A stretch of 64,000 nucleotides of DNA from Phaseolus vulgaris (taxonomy: Eukaryota; Streptophyta; Magnoliopsida; Fabales; Fabaceae). A model generated the notes under the pieces. The model saw only the letters and a list, made by a program, of their open reading frames with translations, made no database searches and had not been told where the DNA came from. Made by a program: the position numbers and the translations under genes. Where the stretch lies: the NCBI RefSeq assembly GCF_000499845.2, contig NC_023756.2, positions 31,419,846 through 31,483,845 on the forward strand, given 5' to 3'. Below, in pieces: positions 11,444 to 20,555 of the stretch (position 1 is its first letter; each line of letters opens with the position of its first letter).

Positions 11444-11770
11444 CATCTCACAGTGCGCCTAGACTCGAGTGATCACATGCTCACCGAGCTAACCCGACTT
11501 ACTATGTGCTTAATCGGATAATTCAACTATGCAGCATTTACTCATCTCACAGAACGTCTAGACTCGAGTGATCACTTGCTCACCGAGCTAACCCGACTTA
11601 CCATTTGCTTAATTAGATAATTCAACTATGCAACATTTACTCGTCGCACAGAGCGCCTAGACTCGAGTGATCGCTTACACACCGAGATAGCCCGACTTAC
11701 CATGCTTTTATTCGGACAATTTAACTTTGCACTTACCCGTAAGTAATCATTTCGCACACAAGGCGCCTAC
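11444..11770. repeat. 99-bp tandem repeat in the 3' region of gypsy E
   Basis: Units start at 11444, 11543 and 11642 (period 99), each with CTAGACTCGAGTGATC and CACCGAGcTAaCCCGACTTAC, and a degenerate fourth starts near 11748. They lie between integrase and the antisense gene, the place where Tat/Ogre elements carry tandem repeats known to seed satellite DNA. Confidence 0.8.
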
Positions 11771-12306
11771 TTAGGTAAGATTACCGAGAAAGGTCGTAGT
11801 ATCATGAGCCGACTTTAAGCGAGCAAACATAAAAAAAAACAGTGCACCATTTTCTAAGAACAACTTTTCATTAGATGACCTCGTTAAAAAACCCTCTTTA
11901 AGGGAAAAAGAGCGTCATCTTTAAGCATCACATAGTTCAACAATAAACATTTAATCAAACAGATTAACTAAAATAAAACTTAAGGTTTGTAGCATTCCAC
12001 GTTCGAGGAATAGTTCCTTCTTCTAGGGTTTATAACCTGTACGCCCCATTCCCGAGCACTTCAACCACACGAAACGGTCCAATCCATTTTGGAGATAAAT
12101 TATTCTCCAACTGGTAAGGGTGAGCTTTTCGCATTACCAAGTCCACAACCCTGAATTGTCTTGGTTTGACCTTGGTTCTCTATCACAGCTCCACCTTTCT
12201 CTTCAGGGCCTTCGATTTAACACGGGCCTGCTCGCGGACTTAATCTAACAAGTCTAGGTTCACCTTTCTTCCCTCGTTGGACTTTTCCACCACAAAATTC
12301 TGGAAC
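11771..12306 (-). other. C-terminal integrase tail and spacer of gypsy E
   Basis: The minus strand between about 12250 and 12030 follows the integrase C-terminal tail of element A (for instance the segments around LVMRKAHPYQLENNLSPKW and a following GPF-like motif), here without a long open frame. Below about 12000 I see no gene. Confidence 0.5.
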
Positions 12307-12869
12307 CTAGGAGAGCTTTCCTAAATTTCCATCGGTATCATATACCAAACTGAAAGGGGTCTCATTGGTCGTCGATTGAGGAGTGGTGTCGTAGGCCCAC
12401 AAAATCCGAGGAATCTCCTCTGACCATGTACCCTTTGCTTTCTCTAGCCGCCTTTTCAAGCCTCTTAGCAAGACCATGTTGGCCGACTCCACCTGACCAT
12501 TCGTCTGATGATGCTCTACTGAGGCAAATATTTGTTTTATCCCGAGCTCTGAACACAGCTTACCCAACTGCTGGTTGGAAAACTGCGTTCCATTATTTGA
12601 CACTAAATGTCTGGGGATCCCAAAGCGACACATTATATTCTTCCAAACGAAATGTTGTACCTTATGAGCAGTTATCTGTTCTAATGGCTCGACCTCAATC
12701 CACTTCGTAAAGTACTCGATGGCCACCATTAGGTACTTCATCTGGCGTATCGCCAAAGGGAAAAGGCCATGGGCTATAGATCGCCCACAACTCTTCTGTT
12801 GGCGCATGATGCCAACCAGCATGCTTCTGGCATTGTTCGCACTGCTAAGCATCTCTCCCACAGTCTTCC
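12307..12869 (-). pseudogene. gypsy E integrase, catalytic core (part after nested insertions)
   Basis: Minus strand: QCEQCQKHAGWHHAPTEEL (second half of the HHCC zinc domain, with a TAG just before), then LAIRQMKYLMVAIEYFTKW, SNNGTQFSNQ and HHQTNGQVESAN, covering the D,D,E core. A deletion of about 32 bp near 12760 removes the stretch that in element A encodes HTWGIDILG, so the first catalytic Asp is missing and the frame shifts. VSDNG has become VSNNG, so the second Asp is also gone. Integrase residues upstream lie at 14101-13989 and 20556 onward, on the far sides of insertions I and H. Confidence 0.75.
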
Positions 12870-13983
12870 TGTTAGAATGTATGGCCTTAAACGAGAGGGG
12901 GGGGTGAATTGTTTAAGGGGAATTTTCGCAAACTTTTTAAGCTAGAATGAATTTGTTTGCAAGAAACCAGATTAGGAATTTACTTAGCCAAGAAACAAAG
13001 CTCAAAACAGTAAAGCACCAGAAAAACAATCAGTTGTTTCGTAAAAACAATCGGTTCTTTATACTAGTAAAAAATAACAACAACTGAATTTAAATAGTTT
13101 AAGGAAGAAAGAGATGCACAAACAGTTTATAATGGTTCACTCTTAAACCAAGAGCTACATCTAGTTTCCCAGAAACCACTGGGGAATCCACTAAGTAAGC
13201 AAAACCATATTACATACACACACCACCAAAGAAGTGACATTGATCCCCTCAAGAAACAGACTTCTTTTGGCTCAGCACACACACCAAGAATGTTGAGCTT
13301 GACAACCTCAAGAGCACACAACCCTTCTTGGCTTTACAACACCAGAATGTACAAAGTATTTAGAACAAATTACACTTGTTACATAATGATTTGAAATCAA
13401 TACAGATGTAATCCTATTTTACTCTCTCTTGATAAACCAAAGCTCAAAGGTGAAAACTCAAATCTTTGAAAAGCACTTTGTGAAAAACTCAAATATGTTT
13501 TTCTATCTTGTTGTTTGTTATAAAACTTAAACAAACTATTTATAGCATTTAAAGAATGGCCAAAGCATTTAAAACAGGAGTGTATTCAGTTATAAAATCA
13601 TTTAAAGCTCACTTAACTAACAAAACTGTTTCTGTTAGGATTTTCAAACAAACAATAGATTGAAAGTGCGAATCAATCGGTTGTTTTGGTTTGACAGCAA
13701 GTCAACCAACCAAAACAGTTTTCAAACTTTTGAAAAACACCTATGTATAAATAAATCGGTTGTTTCGACAAAACAACAGGTTGTTCTTCACTTAGTTTGA
13801 AAAACACTTTAAACTTAAAGGATTTGAAAACACTTAAGCTTTAGATTCAACAAAGAGTGGATTACAAAGATAAACTACCCCAGATCCTACTCTAAAACAC
13901 AGCAACAACTTCATGCAACTTCAGCCTTCCATCAAACGCTAGGATTTGGATTTTTCAAAGCTTTAATCACACTTGATTCAACA
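12870..13983 (-). mobile_element. Solo LTR I, SIRE-like copia
   Basis: 1114 bp starting TGTTAGAATG and ending GATTCAACA, with 5-bp flanks CTTCC (12865-12869) and CTTAC (13984-13988), a one-mismatch target duplication. Removing it rejoins E integrase (PTMK then EDCGR). It is homologous, in reverse orientation, to the LTRs of element H. No internal sequence is attached. It carries three 21-bp-spaced pairs of the AACAAYCGRTTGTT-like motif. Confidence 0.8.
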
Positions 13984-13988
13984 CTTAC

Positions 13989-14101
13989 TTCATGGTCGGC
14001 CAATAAAACCCAGCTCGGATGGCCTTCAACACCGAAGCTCGACCACCTATATGACTGCCACAAATTCCTTCATGCAACTTTGCCATTACACGGACGCACT
14101 C
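13989..14101 (-). pseudogene. gypsy E integrase zinc-domain segment between two insertions
   Basis: The 113-bp minus-strand segment reads ECVRVMAKLHEGICGSHIGG, then SVLKAIRAGFYWPTMK, the N-terminal HHCC zinc region of gypsy integrase (the His pair is visible). It is bounded on the right by copia H (target duplication CACTC) and on the left by solo LTR I. Confidence 0.85.
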
Positions 14102-15243
14102 TGTTGAACCAAGTGGTGTTCAAGCTTTGAAGAATCCAAACCCTTTGAAGGATGTTGAAGCCTTGGCTGTGCTTGGTGTTGCTGTGCTGGTTTAGCATAG
14201 TTCTGGGTAGTTTGAGTTTTGTAATCCACCCCTTGATCGAATCTAAAGCATAAAGCATCTCAATCTTCGTAAAGATAAAATGTTTTCAAACTAAGTTAAA
14301 ACAACCGATAGTTTTGTCAAAACAACCGATTGTTTATACTTAGATGTTTTTAAGAAATGATTGAAAACTGTTTTTCAAATGGTTGAACTGTTAAGAACCA
14401 AAACAACCGATTGATTCAAGGAAACAACCGATTGTTTGTTTTGGGACCATAACAGAAAAACTGTTTTATCTTTGACTTAGCTTTAAATGATTTAACTGCT
14501 TACGCTCCAGTCATTAAATGCTTTGACCAATCTTTTAATGCAATTTAAGAGTTTGTTAAGATTTGATAACAAACTACATCTTTGAATAAATTCAGAAAAA
14601 CAAATTTGAGAATTAATCTTTGACAAGTTTTTGCTAAGAGTTTTTGAGTGTTTCAAAGAGCTGAGATTGCTAAAAGTTTGTGATTGATCAAAGTTTGTGG
14701 AATAGGATTATGCTTGTATTGATTTCAGATTATCTTCTGTAACAAGTGCAATCCTTGTACTCTGTGAAAACAAGTTTCGTTTCTGTGTTTGCTGAGATTG
14801 GCTGTGTGTTCTTGAGGGAATCAAGATCAGCAATCTTGGTGTTTGTGTGTTGGCCAAGGAGAGTGTGTTTCTTGAGGTGTTCAAGGTCATTCTCTTGGTT
14901 GTTGTGTAAGTGATCAAGTTGTGATTGCTTAGTGGATTTCCTCAGGGTTCTGAGAAGACTGGATGTAGCTCTGGATTTGGAGTGAACCAGTATAAACATC
15001 TGTGTGAAATCTCTCTATCCCTATCTCTTTAAATTCAGTTTTAATTGTTGTTTGCTGGTATAAACAACCGATTGTTCCGATTGTTTTTTCTTTCTGGTTG
15101 TGCTGTTTTTGTTTGCTATTTTTTGGTAAACTGAATTTCTTATCAATTGTTTGCTAAGATAAATTCATTCTTGTTTTAAAAGTTTACGAAAATCTTCTTT
15201 AAACAATTCACCCCCCTCTAGTTTAAAGCCATCTATTCTAACA
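14102..15243 (+). repeat. 5' LTR of copia H
   Basis: 1142 bp from TGTTGAACC to ATTCTAACA, matching 19401-20550. Contains motif pairs at 14300/14321 and 14403/14424. A third pair at 15063 has lost 12 bp relative to the 3' LTR. Confidence 0.9.
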
Positions 15244-15244
15244 A

Positions 15245-15258
15245 TTGGCATCAAGAGC
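15245..15258 (+). other. Primer binding site of copia H
   Basis: TTGGCATCAAGAGC directly after the LTR resembles the initiator-Met PBS TTGGTATCAGAGC. Confidence 0.7.
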
Positions 15259-15303
15259 TTGGTTCTTGAAAGTTATTCAAGTTGATCCTAAAAATCTTTT
15301 TTA

Positions 15304-17025
15304 ATGGCTGATAGACTACCTTTTGGGGAAGGTGCTTCAATTAACAGACCACCTCTGTTTTGTGGTTTGAACTACCAGTTTTGGAAAGTAAGAATGAAAA
15401 TATTTATGGAATCTCTTGACAAAGGAATTTGGGATGCAATTGAAAGTTGTCCTTTTGTCCCAAAGTTTGAAAAGGATGGATCTGTCATTGAGAAACCATG
15501 GTCTCAATGGACTGATGCAGAAAGCAAAAAGGCCAAGTTCGATTGCATTGCCAAAAATATTATAACCTCTGGTTTAAATTCTGATGAGTTTTTCAGGGTC
15601 TCAGAATGCAAATCATCAAAAGAAATGTGGGACACCTAGGAAGTCACTCATGAAGGAACAAATGAGGTGAAAAGAGCTAGAAAGCATGCTCTTATCCAAG
15701 AGTATGAGATGTTTAGAATGCTTAAAGGAGAAACAATTGCTGAGGTGCAAAAAAGATTCACGCACATCATCAATCACCTTATGTGCCTTGACAAGACCTT
15801 TGATAAAGAAGAGCTGAACATCAAGATCTTGAAATGTCTTGATAGAGCATGGCAACCAAAGGTAACTGCTATTTCCGAATCTAAAGATCTAACATCATTA
15901 AGTGTTGCTTCTTTGTTTGGAAAGCTTAGGGAACATGAGCTAGAGATGAATAGACTCAATGTTCAAGAGAATGAATATAAGCACACAAGGAGCATAGCCT
16001 TAAAAGCATCCAAGCACAAAGGAAAGCAAAACTCCAGTGATGAGGAAAACCTTAGCCTGCTGTCAAGAAAGTTAAGCAAGTTCCTAAAGAGAAACTGCAA
16101 CAAAGACAACAACAAAGATAGGTATGGAAACAAGAAATCCAATGATTTTAATTCAAATAACTATACTTGTTTTGGTTGTGGTGAGCAAGGTCATATAAAG
16201 GCAGACTGTCCAAACAAAAGCAAGGAGAAAAAGCCCAGTTATAAGGAGAAGAAAGGCAAGACAAAAGGGGCCTACATAGCTTGGGATGAAAATGAGATAT
16301 CATCATCAAGTTCTTCTTCAAGTGAAGATGAGAAAGCAAACATCTGCTTGGTTGCTGAAAATGATGATGAATCTTGCAGCTCAAGTGAGGTAAGTTCATG
16401 TGCTTCCTTAAATGAACAAAATTACAGTGAATTACTTGAAGCTTTTCAAGAAACACATGATGAAGCTAATAGATTGGTTCTTTCAAACAACAGATTGAAA
16501 GATCTTAACAGTTGGCTTGAAAAGAGAGTTAAATCACTTGAAGAAGATCTGGAAAAAGCAAAAAGTGATTTTGAAAAATTTGAAAACCATTTCAAAAACT
16601 CTTCTTGCAAGTGTGATACTCTTATTTGTGAAAATTGTGAAAACCTTGAAAAGAAAGTGCACTATCTTTTTGAAACTGTGGACAAGCTTTCAAAGGGGAA
16701 ATCTAACTTTGAGAATGTCTTGGCATCTCAAAGCTATGTTTTTGGAAAGGCTGGTTTAGGCTTTAATCCACAAAATAAGCAAGATAAGTTTTCAAAAAGT
16801 TTTTCAAGAAAATCAGAAAAACAACCGATTGTTAAGACGAAACAACCGGTTGTTACATGCTTTTACTGCATGAAGAGAGGCGACTCTGTTAGGTTCTGCA
16901 AAATAAGGAAATATTCTTTTCCAAGAGGTCTTATGAAATGGATTCCTAAGGGATGTGCAGTTTCTAACTGCAATGAAAAGTCAAAAGGACCCAAATTTGT
17001 AAGGGGACCAAATCTTGTTGCTTGA
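15304..17025 (+). pseudogene. copia H gag (UBN2-type with zinc knuckles), one internal stop
   Basis: The frame from ATG 15304 runs to TGA at 17023-17025 (about 574 codons) with one in-frame TAG at 15637-15639. The N-terminus (PPLFCGLNYQFWKVRMKIFM) and the KRARKHALIQEYEMFRM and MCLDKTF segments are the copia gag/UBN2 fold. A zinc knuckle CFGCGEQGHIKADC lies at codons 288-301, followed by a Ser-rich acidic stretch and a coiled coil (LEKRVKSLEEDLEKAK). A second knuckle near the C-terminus reads CFYCMKRGDSVRFC with Asp (GAC, 16882-16884) in place of the His ligand. The motif pair at 16820/16841 is translated as KQPIV and KQPVV. Gag forms the virus-like particle and binds RNA in relatives; this copy is truncated by the stop. 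Confidence 0.85.
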
Positions 17026-17804
17026 AATCTTTTATGCAGGAAAACTAAAGAAAAAGGAGGGACTGAGTCATCTAATCAAGTTCTTGAAGGAAAAGACAGT
17101 CATTGAAGCTGAATCAATGCTATGCAAAAGACCTCAACAATGAAAAGAGGCTTTTTGATCATAAAGCACATGGCTCATTGAAGAATTAACATAAGGATAA
17201 GACTTTCCTTTATTTGTTCTTAATTTCTTTTTTAAAGTTCTTTCTCATGGTTAAAACATCTTTTTATTATACTTAATGTCATCTGCTTTGAACTCTTTTT
17301 GCTCATGGTTAAAATTCAAAAAAAGTTTTAACTGCTGCAGAAAAACAACCGATTGTTTTGGGTCTGACAGCACTATGAAGAAATTGTCTTAATTGCTATT
17401 TTGAATTTCTATCCATTGCAGATCAATTCAAAGAGAGAATCTTGGTCAAAGAATCTGTGTTGAAAGCTGATCACATTCAGAAAGGAGTTACAACTGTCAT
17501 AAAGGAAATTATTCCAAAAAATCTTGGGAATTCAAAATCCTTAATGACTAGTCAAAGATCACATGTGAAGACCATGTGATTTTCAGCTTTTTCTGACGTT
17601 TTCTGTGCAGAGCAGAGTCAAGTCTTCTCTCTCTGAAAAATCTGGTACCCACTAAATGAAATTAAATGCTAATTGATTCTTTTTCTACTATAAAATCTGG
17701 TGCAGCTGATCTCTTCCACAAGAACAACCAATTGCAACATCTCTTGCAACATCTCTTTCAAAAATATGTGAAGAGAGCTCTTCTCTGTTTTCTTCTCTGC
17801 CATC
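17026..17804 (+). other. Pol-less gap of copia H
   Basis: In SIRE elements several kilobases of pol lie here. I find no protease, integrase or RT motif in either strand. A single AACAACCGATTGTT copy occurs at 17344-17357. The piece may be residual 3' gag and spacer. Confidence 0.6.
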
Positions 17805-19007
17805 ATGGAATCAACTCCACCCACCTCAAAGAGAGTCAAAACCAGGGCTGTAAGGTCTGGAGGAAGGCTAGAAGGCTGGTTTTCTGGAGACAATGATCTT
17901 ATTGAGAGATATAGGTATGAAACAAGTATAAAAAAGATAAACAACCCCGAGGTTGTATGCTTTGATTGACTGAAAAGTCAAAAGCTTGATAATGTGATAA
18001 GGCTGCTCAAGGATCAATCTCTCAGAAAGTTCCTGGAGATGAAAGGAAACATATATCCAGATTTAGTAAGGGTGTTCTACACAAACCTAAAGTTTGAGGG
18101 AAACAATCTAGTTTCTCATGTGAAAGGTGTAGAAATGGAGATAACTCATGAAGTATGGACTGATGTTACTGGTCTCAAGTTCTCTGGTCTGAGAATCAAC
18201 AAAGGAAACCTTGGAGTAGTGGAGGATTTTAACAAAATCCAATACTGCAAGTGTTTCTTGAAGAATCAAAATGCTCAAGTAAGAACATGCTCGGTTGGAG
18301 GTCTAAAGCTTGATGAGAGACTGCTTGCTCTCATTGTGACTTGGATTCTAACTCCAAGGGGGAGTAATCATTTTGTTCTCACTGAAGAAGATCTGGTTTA
18401 TATCTTTTGCATCATGAAGAAAATCAAGATTAATTGGATTCACATCATCAAAGAGCACATGCAAAAAGCCATGAGGTTAAGTGATTATCATTATCCCTAT
18501 GTTGTTTTGATATCTAAGTTTCTACTCTATTTTGAAGTGAATCTTGAAGATGAAACATCTGAGTTGGTCAAGTCAATTCAAGAGTTGAACAATGGATCAC
18601 TCAGCAAAATGGGTTTTACCAAAGTAGGTGGAAAATGAATAAGCAAGGATGGTGATCTTGGTGCCTCATCTAGTGGTGTTGCTGATCTTGAACAAGATGA
18701 ACCTGCTGATATGGATGTTCAACATGAAGATCCACCTGAAGATTATCAAGATGCTGGACCTAGTGCTGGTGCTGGAAATCAAGAAGAAAGGATGCAAACC
18801 ATGTCTCCTTTTGAAAGACTCATGGTGAATAGGCTTGATAGCTTTGCTAAAAATCAAAGGAGCCTTCATGATCATTGTGTTAGTAATTTTCAGAGGATTG
18901 ACACCAGGTTTGACAACATGGATGCGCGGTTCATGACTCTAGATGAACAGATTGAAGCTGTCCAGAACCAAATCTTTGATCTTCAGTTTGCTGATGAAGA
19001 AGAATGA
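17805..19007 (+). pseudogene. copia H envelope-like/putative plant transposon ORF, two in-frame stops
   Basis: One frame runs from ATG 17805 to TGA 19005-19007 (401 codons including the stop), broken by TGA near 17967 (Trp codon expected) and TGA at 18636-18638. The N-terminus is basic and Arg-rich. The middle (IYPDLVRVFYTNLKFEGN, then VKGVEMEITHEVWTDVTGLK) resembles the putative plant transposon protein domain found in envelope-like ORFs of SIRE-type elements. The C-terminus (QRIDTRFDNMDARFMTLDEQ) is a predicted coiled coil. No convincing signal peptide or membrane segment is visible, so a true envelope role is not supported. It sits 3' of where pol should be, as in SIRE elements. Confidence 0.65.
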
Positions 19008-19388
19008 AGAAAAAACAACTGATTGATATATCGAAACAATCGATTGTTTTTGTTGATTATGTCTGGTTTTTTAAATTTTCTTTCTTTCTGTCGTTGCTGC
19101 TTTAATTCTGATGTAATCAAAACAATATCTTGTTTTATCTCTTCTTTTGTCTATTTTGTGAAGACAAATAGGGGGAGATATATGCTGTGTTTAAATTTCT
19201 GTTTTTAGTTGTTGAAACAGTTTTTTGGGATGTAATATTTTTCTGATATTTAGCTCTGAAGTTTATTAATGTTTATCTGTGCTAACCAAATATTAGAAGT
19301 TCTATGCTTTGTTCAAAACTGTATCTTACAGGAAATGTTTCAGATTCAATCAGGTACAACACAAGCATCAGGGATTTGTCTTCATCAA
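19008..19388 (+). other. 3' untranslated region of copia H with a motif pair
   Basis: Begins with the 21-bp-spaced pair at 19014-19027 and 19035-19048 (the second, AACAATCGATTGTT, is a perfect palindrome). A PPT-like ATAGGGGGAGATA lies near 19168. No gene seen. Confidence 0.6.
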
Positions 19389-19400
19389 ATAGGGCGAGAT
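19389..19400 (+). other. Polypurine tract of copia H
   Basis: ATAGGGCGAGAT directly before the LTR start TGTTCAACC; it resembles the copia consensus AGGGGGAGAT with one change. Confidence 0.6.
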
Positions 19401-20550
19401 TGTTCAACCAAGTGGTGTTCAAGCTTTGAAGAATCCAAACCCTTTGAAGGATGTTGAAGCCTTTGCTGTGCTTGGTGTTGTTGTGCTGGTTTAGTATAGT
19501 TCTGGGGTAGTTTGAGTTTTGTAATCCACCCCTTGATCGAATCTAAAGCATAAAGCATCTCAATCTTTGTAAAGATAAAATGTTTTCAAACTAAGTTAAA
19601 ACAACCGATTGTTTTGTCAAAACAACCGATTGTTTATATTTAGATGTTTTTAAGAAAAGATTGAAAACTGTTTTTCAAATGGTTGAACTGTTAAGAACCA
19701 AAACAACCGATTGATTCGAGGAAACAACCGATTGTTTGTTTTGGGACCATAATAGAAAAACTGTTTTATCTTTGACTTAACTTTAAATGATTTAACTGCT
19801 TACGCTTCAGTCATTAAATGCTTTGACCAATCTTTTAATGCAATTTAAGAGTTTGTTAAGATTTGATAACAAACTACATCTTTGAATAAATTCAGAAAAA
19901 CAAATTTGAGAATTAATCTTTGACAAGTTTTTGCTAAGAGTTTTTTAGTGTTTCAAAGAGCTGAGATTGCTAAAAGTTTGTGATTGATCAAAGTTTGTGG
20001 AATAGGATTATGCTTGTATTGATTTCAGATTATCTTCTGTAACAAGTGCAATCCTTGTACTCTGTGAAAACAAGTTTCGTTTCTGTGTTTGCTGAGATTG
20101 GCTGTGTGTTCTTGAGGGAATCAAGATCAGCAATCTTGGTGTTTGTGTGTTGGCCAAGGAGAGTGTGTTTCTTGAGGTGTTCAAGGTCATTCTCTTGGTT
20201 GTTGTGTAAGTGATCAAGTTGTGATTGCTTAGTGTTTTTCCTCAGGGTTCTGAGAAGACTGGATGTAGCTTTGGATTTGGAGTGAACCAGTATAAACATT
20301 TGTGTGAAATCTCTCTATCCCTATCTCTTTAAATTCAGTTTTAATTGTTGTTTGCTGGTATAAACAACCGATTGTTTCTGTGAAACAACCAATTGTTTTT
20401 CTGGTTGTGCTGTTTTTGTTTCCTGTTTTTTGGTAAACTGAATTTCTTATCAATTGTTTCCTGAGGTAAATTCATTCTTGTTTCAAAGTTTACGAAAATC
20501 CTCTTTAAACAATTCACCCACCCTCTAGTTTAAAGCCATCTATTCTAACA
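19401..20550 (+). repeat. 3' LTR of copia H
   Basis: 1150 bp, homologous to 14102-15243, ending ATTCTAACA before CACTC. Carries complete motif pairs at 19600/19621, 19702/19723 and 20363/20384. Confidence 0.9.
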
Positions 20551-20555
20551 CACTC

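Larger units (their letters stand above)
12870..20550. promoter_or_regulatory. Paired palindromic motif AACAAYCGRTTGTT with 21-bp spacing (11 pairs)
   Basis: Start positions of the pairs: 13025/13046, 13651/13672 and 13751/13772 (solo LTR I); 14300/14321, 14403/14424 and 15063/(collapsed) in the 5' LTR; 16820/16841 in gag; 19014/19035 in the 3' UTR; 19600/19621, 19702/19723 and 20363/20384 in the 3' LTR; and a single copy at 17344. Every intact pair is offset by exactly 21 bp with a 7-bp variable spacer. Copies at 16841 and 19035 are perfect 14-bp palindromes. The half-site CGGTTG fits the plant MYB core CNGTTR. A regulatory role is inference. Confidence 0.6.
14102..20550 (+). mobile_element. 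SIRE-like Ty1/copia retrotransposon H lacking pol
   Basis: LTRs at 14102-15243 and 19401-20550 (about 1.14 kb, TGTT...AACA) with a perfect target duplication CACTC (14097-14101 and 20551-20555) inside E integrase. Internal order is PBS, gag, about 0.8 kb without domains, envelope-like ORF, PPT. Protease, integrase and RT are absent, so the element is non-autonomous. By eye the LTRs differ by roughly 25-30 changes, so it is moderately old. Long LTRs plus a zinc-knuckle gag and a 3' envelope-like ORF are typical of the SIRE/Maximus lineage in legumes. Confidence 0.85.

Noticed and set aside
14708..14999. Minus-strand ORFs in the LTRs of copia H, repeated at 20008-20299
   Set aside because: They are present twice only because the LTR is duplicated; low-complexity Thr/Ser/Asn composition and no homology recognised.
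17805..19007. True viral envelope protein
   Set aside because: No signal peptide, fusion segment or clear membrane span is visible; only similarity to the plant envelope-like/putative transposon family is claimed.
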